6,645 nucleotides of DNA from an uncultured Sutterella sp. (GTDB lineage: Bacteria; Pseudomonadota; Gammaproteobacteria; Burkholderiales; Burkholderiaceae_F), in NCBI GenBank assembly GCA_900754475.1, contig CAAECY010000029.1, positions 1 to 6,645 on the forward strand. The letters run 5' to 3'. Each line of letters starts with the position of its first letter. Position 1 is the first letter of the stretch. The position numbers and the translations under genes are program-made. Of the stretch, positions 1 through 5,225 are shown one piece after another. Below the pieces are notes generated by a model, which saw only the letters and a list, made by a program, of their open reading frames with translations, was not told the DNA's origin and made no database searches.

Positions 1-23
1 AGTTTTTCAGTCTTCGTACTCAT
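1..23 (-). CDS. Possible 5' end of a gene running off the left edge
   Basis: An ATG at 21-23 opens a minus-strand frame reading M-S-T-K-T-E-K before the window ends, so no function can be assigned. There is no Shine-Dalgarno directly upstream. The reason to consider it is the promoter just above: its -10 (31-36) would put the transcription start within a base or so of this ATG, which would make the message leaderless. The true start may instead lie outside the window behind an ordinary ribosome site. Seven codons are too few to judge coding potential, so this is a weak call. Confidence 0.25.
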
Positions 24-24
24 A

Positions 25-38
25 GGTACAATTGTACC
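25..38. promoter_or_regulatory. Perfect 14-bp palindrome over the -10, likely operator
   Basis: GGTACAATTGTACC is a perfect inverted repeat with no spacer. It contains the -10 hexamer of the left-edge promoter and reaches the expected transcription start. A dimeric repressor bound here would block RNA polymerase. The GT...AC outer bases are compatible with a GntR/FadR-type operator, but the regulator family cannot be told from one site. Confidence 0.4.
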
Positions 39-59
39 ACAATTTCGACGAAATGTCAC
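31..59 (-). promoter_or_regulatory. Sigma70-type promoter firing toward the left edge
   Basis: On the minus strand, GTGACA (54-59) is followed by a 17-base spacer and TACAAT (31-36). Each hexamer matches the sigma70 consensus at five of six positions. A TG one base upstream of the -10 gives an extended -10 motif. The spacing is optimal. Transcription would start near position 24 and proceed to the left, away from the hydrogenase operon. It is the best promoter match I found in the window. No sequence-specific activator site is obvious. Confidence 0.5.
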
Positions 60-420
60 TAAAATCTAAGCCGCGTTAATAACGAAAATCCTCAACTTTT
101 TGTTTAATCCTTTCCGCCTACCCTATCCGCTTCAAAAACCTGAGATTTTTCTGCGAAACGGCCGTTTTCGACCTTTTGCAAGGTTCCGAATTCCCGACAA
201 AATCAATCGACTATCGAGTCGTATATTTTGATTGTTGCTTCCTATGAGCAGGAGGCGACGCGCATGAAGCACCCCGAGGCGCGATGCTTCGAAAGGCGCA
301 TAAACATGGGAGAGTTGCAGGACGGGCGACTCGCCCGGAGAGGTGTCGGGAAGCCGTCGGCGAGACGTCGAAGGGCGTCGCGAAAGTACCGAGAGAGGCG
401 AAGGGAGGCGAGGGAGACGG
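60..420. other. Intergenic stretch without a convincing gene
   Basis: The left part (60-235) is AT-rich relative to the rest of the window. It contains a 12-bp palindrome AAACGGCCGTTT at 156-167 and a short hairpin CGACT-ATCG-AGTCG at 208-221. The right part (about 260-420) is GC- and purine-rich, with small self-complementary pieces such as GGGCG-ACT-CGCCC near 325-337. A plus-strand frame with a good Shine-Dalgarno opens at 264, but it runs through the hydrogenase terminator and antisense to the cytochrome gene, and I do not accept it as a gene. No tRNA, rRNA or known riboswitch is recognisable. Confidence 0.5.
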
Positions 421-464
421 AAAAGAAGAAACCCCGCCCGGGATGCGGTATCCCGAACGGGGTT
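421..464 (-). terminator. Intrinsic terminator of the hydrogenase operon
   Basis: Read on the minus strand, an outer stem AACCCCG/CGGGGTT (430-436 with 458-464) encloses an inner stem CGGGAT/ATCCCG (439-444 with 450-455). It is followed by a pyrimidine tail TCTTCTTTT (429-421). This is a Rho-independent terminator about 100 bases past the hyaC stop. The plus-strand side lacks a T-run, so it is directional. Confidence 0.65.
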
Positions 465-489
465 CGTATTGTCGCGCTTTGGTGCGGTC

Positions 490-530
490 CTGCGGCTTCG
501 GGGAGGGAGAACGCTCCCTTGAAGCCGCAG
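490..530 (-). terminator. First 3' hairpin after hyaC (no T-tract)
   Basis: A perfect 10-bp stem CTGCGGCTTC/GAAGCCGCAG (490-499 with 521-530) encloses a second stem AGGGAG/CTCCCT (504-509 with 514-519) with an AACG loop. It starts 32 bases after the hyaC stop codon. No T-run follows on either strand, so it probably protects the mRNA 3' end or assists the terminator at 421-464 rather than terminating by itself. Confidence 0.5.
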
Positions 531-562
531 GGGGCTTACGCAGCCTTTCGCGATTCAAGCGC

Positions 563-1267
563 TCAGTGGCCCTTGAACATGCGAAGGCCCGTGCTCATCG
601 ACGAGAGGGTCGTAGCGCCCCCCATCACGTCTTCGCGGAAGCTCATGTAGATGTGAGCGATCGAGAAGAGGATGAAGACGTACATGAGCGCGTGGTGCAC
701 CGTACGAACGGCCTGCGCGTCGCCGAAGAGCGTGAAGACCCAGCCGAAGTAGGTCATCCAACCCGTATCCCATCCCCAGGCCTGGGCGTAGAGCGCGAGA
801 CCCGTGATGATGATGAGGAAGGAACCGAGCACGAACATCGCGAACATCGCGAGCTGCGCCAGGGGGTTGTGCCCCGCGTACTCCGGAGCGGTCTTCTTCA
901 TGAAGAGGTAGTAGGCGACCTGCGCGAAGACGCCCTTCCACCACTTGAGGGACCACAGAGGCGGCAGGAAGATCATGCGGGCGTAGCGGTTCCCGACCGC
1001 GGCCCAGTAGAGGCGATAGACGAAAAGCCCCGTAAAGACGATGCCGGCAACGAAGTGGGCGAGACGCACGTAACCGAAGTCGTACGTCGACCACGTATCG
1101 CCGATGTTCGCCGTGAGCGGAGCTCCGATCAGAAAGCCCGTGACGATCATCACGGCCATTGCGATCGCCATCGCCCAGTGCCAGACGCGCACGGGGGCTT
1201 CCCACACGTAGATGGGATGCGTTCCCGCGGAAACGTCGACCTCGAAGGTGACCGGATCGATTTTCAT
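563..1267 (-). CDS. hyaC: Ni/Fe-hydrogenase b-type cytochrome subunit (HyaC-like)
   Basis: Membrane di-haem cytochrome b that anchors the periplasmic hydrogenase and passes H2-derived electrons to quinone. The 234 residues match E. coli HyaC in length and in several motifs: EAPVRVWHW (about 23-31), the VGNRYAR loop (91-97), GHNPLAQLAMF (132-142) and a C-terminal IAHIYMSFREDVM (203-215). About four hydrophobic helices are visible, near 31-49, 68-88, 140-160 and 190-208. Candidate haem ligands are His30, His71, His191/His192 and His205, following the family pattern. The ATG at 1267 has AAGGAG about seven bases upstream, which fixes the start. It is the last gene of the operon, 81 bases after hyaB, with a hairpin in the gap and two hairpins after its stop. 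No hyaD-type protease gene follows, unlike the E. coli hya operon. Confidence 0.95.
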   Translation of the reverse strand: MKIDPVTFEVDVSAGTHPIYVWEAPVRVWHWAMAIAMAVMIVTGFLIGAPLTANIGDTWSTYDFGYVRLAHFVAGIVFTGLFVYRLYWAAVGNRYARMIFLPPLWSLKWWKGVFAQVAYYLFMKKTAPEYAGHNPLAQLAMFAMFVLGSFLIIITGLALYAQAWGWDTGWMTYFGWVFTLFGDAQAVRTVHHALMYVFILFSIAHIYMSFREDVMGGATTLSSMSTGLRMFKGH

Positions 1268-1288
1268 AGCTCACTCCTTTGAGTTCCG

Positions 1289-1326
1289 GGGAGGCGGGAC
1301 GAAACCTTGCGGTGCGCCCTCCTCCC
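1289..1326 (-). promoter_or_regulatory. Intercistronic hairpin between hyaB and hyaC
   Basis: GGGAGGCGGG (1289-1298) and CCCTCCTCCC (1317-1326) can pair with nine base pairs and a single internal mismatch, around an 18-base loop. The structure sits inside the 81-base gap and ends just upstream of the hyaC ribosome site. Such hairpins can set different mRNA stability or translation for adjacent cistrons. That role is inferred here and no T-run suggests termination. Confidence 0.35.
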
Positions 1327-1348
1327 GCGGCACCCGTCGTTATCGGGC

Positions 1349-3115
1349 TCAGCGAACCCGCACGCGGCAGAGTTCTTCACCCTCGGGGTTGTAGAGATGC
1401 GTCGCGCACGCGAGACACGGGTCGAAACTGTGAATCGTGCGGATGATCTCGAGGGGACGTTCCGGATCCGCCACGGGCGTGCCGATCAGGGACGATTCGA
1501 ACGCACCCAGAGCGCCTTCGGGCGAACGGGGCGAGGCGTTCCAGGTCGTCGGCACGATCGCCTGCCAGTTGGCGATGCGCGTGTCCTTGATGACGCACCA
1601 GTGACCCAAAGCTCCGCGCGGCGCTTCGCAGAAGCCCACGCCGCGGCATTCCTTCGGCCACGTCTTCGGTTCCCAGAACTCCATGTTCGCCGCCGCTTCG
1701 TCGCCCGCCTTGATGTTGGCGGTGAGGTCGTCGACGTACTGGACCATCTTCTGCGCCGCCCAACGGCATTCGAGCGCACGGGCCGCGTGACGGCCGAGCG
1801 TCGAGAAGACCGCTTCGAGCGGGAGGTTGAGTTCCTGCAGAAGACCGAGCGCGGGTTCCTTGATGTGCGGAACGTTCTTCGCAACGCCCATGACGAGGCG
1901 GGCCAAGGGCCCCACTTCCATCATGTGCCCCTTCCAGCGCGGCGACTTGATCCAGGAGTACTTGCCGTCGGCCGAGAGCCACTTGAACTTCGTCTTCGTG
2001 CCGTCCGAGCCCGGAGGAAGTTCGAAGGCCTGGTCCGTGACGCCTTCCCAGGGGTGCAGACCCTTGGCGGCATCGGGGTACTTGTACCAGGAGTGGTCGA
2101 CGTATTCCTGAATCTGTTCGAGGTCGCGCAGATCGACGTCGTGCACTTCATCGAGCTTCCCGTCGATGATGGCGCCGCGCGGGAGCTGCAGGCTCGCATC
2201 CGACCAGTCGTTCGCGACTTCGGGGAAGTCGCCGTAGCAAAGGACGTTCTTGCCGGAAAGGCCCCCGCCCACCTTGAACCACTCGGGGTAGAAGGAAGCG
2301 ATTGCCTTGATGTCCGGCAGATACACGTTCTCAACCATTTCGAGCGACCGCTTCGCGATGTCGCGCATGTAGTTGAGGGTGACTTCGTTCACCATCGTCC
2401 CCTGAGCGCCCGTGTCGTGGACATTGATCGGGCAGGCGACGCCGCCCACGAGGTAGTTCGGGTGCGGGTTTTTGCCGCCCAGAATCGTGTGGATGCGAAC
2501 GATTTCCTTCTGGAAATCGAGCACTTCGAGGTAGTGCGTGACCGCAAGCAGATTCACCGCGGGCGGAAGCTTCATTTCCGGGTGACCCCAGTAGCCCTTG
2601 TTGAAGATGCCGAGCTGACCCGAAGCGACGAACTTTTTCAGGCGATTCTGCACGTCGCGGAAGTACCCGACCGAAGCGAGAGGATGCTTCGGGGAGATCT
2701 TCTGCTGCAGATCGGCCGTTTCGCGGGGGTCCGCATCCAAAGCGCTCACCACGTCGACCCAGTCGAGGGCCGAAAGCTGGTAGAAGTGCACGATGTGGTC
2801 GTGCACGTAAAGGGTCGCGTTCATCAGGTTGCGGATGATATTCGCGTTCTTCGGGATCTTGATCCCGATCGCGTCTTCGACGCTGCGAACGGCAGCCAAA
2901 GCGTGGATGCCCGTGCACACGCCGCAGATGCGTTCCACGAACGCCCAGGCGTCGCGCGGATCGCGTCCTTTGAGAATCACTTCAAGCCCGCGCCACATGG
3001 TGCCCGTGCTCATCGAGTCCGCAATGCGGTTGTCTTCGCCCAGAAGCGCCTGCACGCGAAGGTGACCTTCGATGCGGGTGACGGGGTCGACGACGATACG
3101 GCGTTCGTTGCTCAT
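1349..3115 (-). CDS. hyaB: [NiFe]-hydrogenase large subunit precursor (HyaB-like)
   Basis: Catalytic subunit carrying the NiFe(CN)2CO centre that oxidises H2. The 588 residues are close to E. coli HyaB in length. The N-terminal motif RICGVC supplies Cys64 and Cys67, and the C-terminal motif DPCLAC supplies Cys567 and Cys570, together the four active-site thiolates. Glu16 in DPVTRIEGHLR corresponds to the proton-transfer glutamate. Pro499-Arg500 in CEAPRGALGHW corresponds to the outer-sphere Pro508/Arg509 of E. coli Hyd-1. The protein ends in a 15-residue tail after His573 (DPCLACATH, then LYNPEG...), the extension normally removed by a HyaD-type endopeptidase after nickel insertion. That protease is not in this window. 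It has no signal peptide and is expected to be exported by piggy-back with the small subunit through Tat. GGAGG lies six bases upstream of the ATG, and the ATG overlaps the hyaA stop as ATGA, implying translational coupling. Confidence 0.97.
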   Translation of the reverse strand: MSNERRIVVDPVTRIEGHLRVQALLGEDNRIADSMSTGTMWRGLEVILKGRDPRDAWAFVERICGVCTGIHALAAVRSVEDAIGIKIPKNANIIRNLMNATLYVHDHIVHFYQLSALDWVDVVSALDADPRETADLQQKISPKHPLASVGYFRDVQNRLKKFVASGQLGIFNKGYWGHPEMKLPPAVNLLAVTHYLEVLDFQKEIVRIHTILGGKNPHPNYLVGGVACPINVHDTGAQGTMVNEVTLNYMRDIAKRSLEMVENVYLPDIKAIASFYPEWFKVGGGLSGKNVLCYGDFPEVANDWSDASLQLPRGAIIDGKLDEVHDVDLRDLEQIQEYVDHSWYKYPDAAKGLHPWEGVTDQAFELPPGSDGTKTKFKWLSADGKYSWIKSPRWKGHMMEVGPLARLVMGVAKNVPHIKEPALGLLQELNLPLEAVFSTLGRHAARALECRWAAQKMVQYVDDLTANIKAGDEAAANMEFWEPKTWPKECRGVGFCEAPRGALGHWCVIKDTRIANWQAIVPTTWNASPRSPEGALGAFESSLIGTPVADPERPLEIIRTIHSFDPCLACATHLYNPEGEELCRVRVR

Positions 3116-4206
3116 TCCTTGCCTCCGATTTCCTTATTCGTCTTGTTGCGGGCCTGTGCGACCGCGCTCAAAGCAGCGTGTGCGGCCGCGGCGGCGCCGA
3201 CGACGGCAACCGTCGCCAACCCCACCTTGTCGACCGTCGATTCGACGCCGCCCCAGCCCGGAGGCAGAACCGTCGTTTCGTGTTCGTAGAAAGAACCCTT
3301 ATCAAAGAAGTTCGGTTCCGAGCAGCCGATACAACCGTGACCGGACTGAACGGGCCAGGAAAGCCCCTCGTTCCAGCGAACGGTCGAGCAGGCGTTGTAG
3401 GTCGTCGGCCCCTTGCAACCCACCTTGTAGAGGCAGTAGCCGAGCTTTGCACCCAAGTCGTCGAATTTCTCGACGAACTGGCCCGCGTCGAAGTGACCGC
3501 GGCGGTAGCACTTGTCGTGGATGCGCTGGCCGTAGAACATCTTCGGACGACCCATGCGGTCAAGCGGCGGCAGACGGTCGTAGGTGAGAATGTAGGTGAC
3601 GACGGCCGTCATCACTTCCGGAATCGGGGGGCAACCCGGGACGAGGACGATGGGCTTGTCCTTGATGATTTCCGTAATCGGCACGGCGTGCGTCGGATTC
3701 GGTTTCGCCGCCTGCACGCAACCCCACGAAGCGCAGGAACCCCAGCCGATCACGGCCTTGGCGTCCTTGGCGACGTGCTTGATCTTGTCGAGGAAAATCT
3801 CACCGCCCGGGATGCAGTTGACGCCGTCGTCCGCAAGCGGAACGTTCCCTTCCACGGCGAGGATGTAGTTGCCCTTGTACTTCGTGATCGTCTCTTCGAG
3901 GGCTTCTTCGGCCTGCGCGCCCGCCGCGGCCATGATCGTGTCGTCGTAGTCGAGCGAGATCATGGAAAGGACGAGGTCCTTGGCGACGGGGGTGTAGGAA
4001 CGAATGAAGGATTCCGTGCAGCACGTGCATTCAAGCCCGTGCAACCACACGACGGGCGTGCGGGGTTTCGTCTCCATCGCCTGAGCGATTTCCTGAGCGC
4101 CCGCGTTGCCGAGTCCGAGGCTCGCTGCCGTGAGCGAGCAGAACTGCAGGAAGCTTCGCCGGCTCACGCCCCGGCGGCGAAGAGCTTCGTATTGCGTTTC
4201 AAACAT
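3112..4206 (-). CDS. hyaA: [NiFe]-hydrogenase small subunit precursor, O2-tolerant type (HyaA-like)
   Basis: Electron-transfer subunit with three Fe-S clusters, 364 residues from the chosen start. The twin-arginine signal is SRRSFLQF (15-22); cleavage after Ala43 (IAQA/METKPR) gives a mature protein whose cysteines fall at the E. coli Hyd-1 numbers. Proximal ligands are Cys60, 62, 63, 158, 163 and 192 (mature 17, 19, 20, 115, 120, 149). The extra pair at mature 19 and 120 marks the oxygen-tolerant [4Fe-3S] cluster. Distal ligands are His230, Cys233, Cys258 and Cys264. The medial cluster has Cys273, Pro285, Cys292 and Cys295, so it is [3Fe-4S]. A hydrophobic helix near 328-352 is the C-terminal membrane anchor. 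ATG 4206 is chosen because it aligns with the HyaA start and has GGGAG seven bases upstream. An in-frame ATG at 4332 with a perfect AGGAGG would add 42 unrelated residues. Confidence 0.95.
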   Translation of the reverse strand: MFETQYEALRRRGVSRRSFLQFCSLTAASLGLGNAGAQEIAQAMETKPRTPVVWLHGLECTCCTESFIRSYTPVAKDLVLSMISLDYDDTIMAAAGAQAEEALEETITKYKGNYILAVEGNVPLADDGVNCIPGGEIFLDKIKHVAKDAKAVIGWGSCASWGCVQAAKPNPTHAVPITEIIKDKPIVLVPGCPPIPEVMTAVVTYILTYDRLPPLDRMGRPKMFYGQRIHDKCYRRGHFDAGQFVEKFDDLGAKLGYCLYKVGCKGPTTYNACSTVRWNEGLSWPVQSGHGCIGCSEPNFFDKGSFYEHETTVLPPGWGGVESTVDKVGLATVAVVGAAAAAHAALSAVAQARNKTNKEIGGKE

Positions 4207-4238
4207 AGGGGTTCTCCCACGCATTGTTTTTATCCGGA

Positions 4239-4304
4239 CCGAAAGACCGAAGGACTTCGCACCGGGCGACGGTGTTTTGCGTTCGAAGTCCTCCGTCCTT
4301 TCGG
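4239..4304 (-). promoter_or_regulatory. Large hairpin in the hyaA leader
   Basis: Arms 4239-4259 and 4284-4304 pair over 21 positions around a 24-base loop. In the minus-strand transcript 18 pairs are Watson-Crick, two are G-U wobbles and one is an A-G mismatch. On the opposite strand those two wobbles would be A-C mismatches, which suggests the structure works in the hydrogenase mRNA. A smaller stem CACCG/CGGTG (4260-4264 with 4270-4274) sits inside the loop and abuts one arm. The hairpin ends about 20 bases before the hyaA ribosome site. No T-run follows, so it is not an intrinsic terminator. A role in translation or message stability is inferred. Confidence 0.5.
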
Positions 4305-4329
4305 GCAAAGGAACGGACGACGGATGAAG

Positions 4330-4346
4330 CATCCGCCCGACCTCCT
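4330..4346 (-). promoter_or_regulatory. Second ribosome site and ATG upstream of hyaA
   Basis: AGGAGG (4341-4346 on the minus strand) stands eight bases before ATG 4330-4332, a better Shine-Dalgarno than the one serving ATG 4206. The frame has no stop and runs straight into hyaA. The 42 extra residues contain no recognisable hydrogenase sequence and would give the Tat signal an unusually long N-region. It may be a regulatory upstream start read through the leader hairpin, an alternative start, or chance. Confidence 0.4.
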
Positions 4347-4414
4347 CACTTCTAAGATTAAAGGGAGAACCCGCGCGAAACCATTGGTCGAAACAACGGT
4401 TTTGCCTGTTTATT

Positions 4415-4434
4415 CCTAGTTATTTGGTACTAGG
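4415..4434. promoter_or_regulatory. Inverted repeat upstream of the hydrogenase operon
   Basis: CCTAGT and ACTAGG form a perfect six-base inverted repeat around an eight-base AT-rich centre, within a locally AT-rich patch about 80-100 bases upstream of ATG 4332. The position suits a regulator site for the hya operon. No convincing sigma70 promoter could be placed between it and the gene, and no regulator family is indicated by the sequence. Confidence 0.35.
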
Positions 4435-4463
4435 CAGGGGTAGAAACAGAAGGCGGGCGTACG

Positions 4464-4486
4464 AAAAACGGCTCCGAAGAGCCGTT
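4464..4486 (-). terminator. Intrinsic terminator with UUCG tetraloop
   Basis: On the minus strand AACGGCTC, a TTCG loop and GAGCCGTT form a perfect 8-bp stem (4479-4486 with 4467-4474), and the T-run continues to five residues. This is a textbook Rho-independent terminator. It lies about 100 bases after the oxidoreductase gene stop and separates that unit from the hydrogenase promoter region. Confidence 0.8.
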
Positions 4487-4523
4487 GTGAGAAAAGAAGG
4501 AGGCCGATCGCGGCCGAGCCGAG

Positions 4524-4559
4524 AAAAACGTGCTCCTCCGATCGAACGAAAGAGCACGT
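4524..4559 (-). terminator. Upstream tandem terminator after the oxidoreductase gene
   Basis: On the minus strand ACGTGCTC and GAGCACGT (4552-4559 with 4528-4535) form a perfect 8-bp stem around a 16-base loop. The stem's final T plus four more give a five-T run, followed by CTC. It starts 26 bases after the stop at 4585 and is backed up by the second terminator at 4464-4486. The pair should insulate the hydrogenase operon from transcripts leaving the insertion element and broken gene. Confidence 0.65.
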
Positions 4560-4584
4560 CGGCGTCGAGCGTGACGACGGTCGC

Positions 4585-5121
4585 TTACTTGAGGCCGAAA
4601 TTCCGGTCGAGCGACGCCTTCAAGTCGTTGCGAAGCTTCTGCAACTTCTCGGCGTAGTCCGCGTCGAGGTTCCCGGGCGTACGGTCGTTGACGAACTGGC
4701 CGAGGTTTTTGACGCCCCAGAAGCCCGCCGTATCATCCCAAACCGTCTTGTAGGCCGTCATGTAGCTGTCCCAGATCGGGTTCGACTTCTCGCCCGCCTT
4801 CTGCGGGATGCCGTCGCCGACGGAGCCGCGGCCCATGCCGACCCAGCCCGCGTTCATAATGACGAAGATGCCCTTGTCCTTCAGCAACCCTTCAAGACCC
4901 TTCTCGGTGTCGCGGTAGGCGAACTGCTTCGAGAAGACGCGTTCAATGTAGCCCTTCGTGATGGCATTCGGCGAATCGTGCCAGTTCGGGTAACAGAAAA
5001 CGATGTAGTCGGCCGCGGACACGATGAGCTGCTCGACCGCCACGTCCTTCGGCGCGGGGCCGAACCCGTCCTTCGCGTGGAAGAAGGATTCGAGCGGCAG
5101 CACGGGATTAAAGCCGATTTT
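4585..5121 (-). pseudogene. Flavodoxin-fold NAD(P)H oxidoreductase, 5' end removed by insertion
   Basis: The remaining 178 codons encode the C-terminal part of a flavodoxin-like NAD(P)H-dependent oxidoreductase (Flavodoxin_2/quinone-reductase-like fold). Visible family signatures are AADYIVFCYPNWHDSP, then KGYIERVFSKQFAYR, then a KDKGIFVIMNAGW strand in the middle of the fragment. Intact relatives have an N-terminal beta strand and phosphate-binding loop for the flavin, about 45 residues, before a segment like the one preserved here (KIGFNPVL). That part is missing because the insertion element joins at the K codon. The missing 5' part is not in the window and may lie beyond the other end of the element. 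The fragment lacks half of the flavin site and its promoter, so it is almost surely inactive. The exact family (MdaB-, KefF- or WrbA-like) and substrate cannot be told. Confidence 0.75.
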
Positions 5122-5225
5122 TTGACTTCCTCCCCGCCCTAAAGGGCGGGGATTCCTTAGGCCGCGCTCATGCGCGGCTTGAGGAGGGTTCCCGTTGATG
5201 GCGTCGAGTCCTCCGGCCGAAAGCC
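5122..5225 (-). ncRNA. Predicted omega (guide) RNA scaffold at the element right end
   Basis: In TnpB elements the guide RNA covers the 3' end of tnpB and the right end, and its guide is the flanking DNA. Here, on the minus strand, several stems line up: GGC/GCC (5223-5225 with 5215-5217), GGAGG/CCTCC (5210-5214 with 5183-5187), GCCGCGC/GCGCGGC (5172-5178 with 5161-5167) over the last tnpB codons, and CCCCGCCC-TTTA-GGGCGGGG (5132-5151). The 5' boundary is not visible, and 5225 is only the edge of the stems I could pair. The guide would start at 5121 and read AAAATCGGCTTTAATCCC. Confidence 0.5.
5132..5151 (-). repeat. Right-end hairpin of the insertion element
   Basis: CCCCGCCC and GGGCGGGG form a perfect 8-bp stem with a four-base loop (TTTA on the minus strand), five bases after the tnpB stop and six bases before the terminal TCAA. 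This hairpin, with flanking GGAAT and AGGAAGTCAA, is the characteristic subterminal structure of IS1341-type elements. It is recognised by the Y1 transposase as DNA and forms the last stem of the guide RNA. Confidence 0.75.

Noticed and set aside
284..1282. Long plus-strand open frame over the cytochrome gene
   Set aside because: It is antisense to hyaC, Arg/Glu-rich and has no recognisable domain. It exists because GC-rich coding DNA has few stops in opposing frames.
1307..3289. 660-codon plus-strand open frame over the large subunit
   Set aside because: It is the antisense shadow of hyaB, whose minus-strand product has every expected catalytic residue.
4380..4396. FNR-like site TTGGT...ACAA upstream of hya
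   Set aside because: The second half-site does not match ATCAA and the spacing is off, so it is no better than chance.
4390..4411. Possible sigma54 promoter for hya on the minus strand (GG-N10-GT)
   Set aside because: Hydrogenase operons can be sigma54-dependent and the spacing fits, but the -12 element reads GT rather than GC and the -24 element matches poorly (AGGCAAA). It would need start-site mapping.
3178..4419. 413-codon plus-strand open frame over the small subunit
   Set aside because: It is antisense to hyaA with low-complexity composition and no family features.
5132..5151. Right-end hairpin read as a Rho-independent terminator of tnpB
   Set aside because: The stem is followed by AGGAAGTC rather than a T-run. 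Its position next to TCAA and the insertion junction identifies it as the transposon end.
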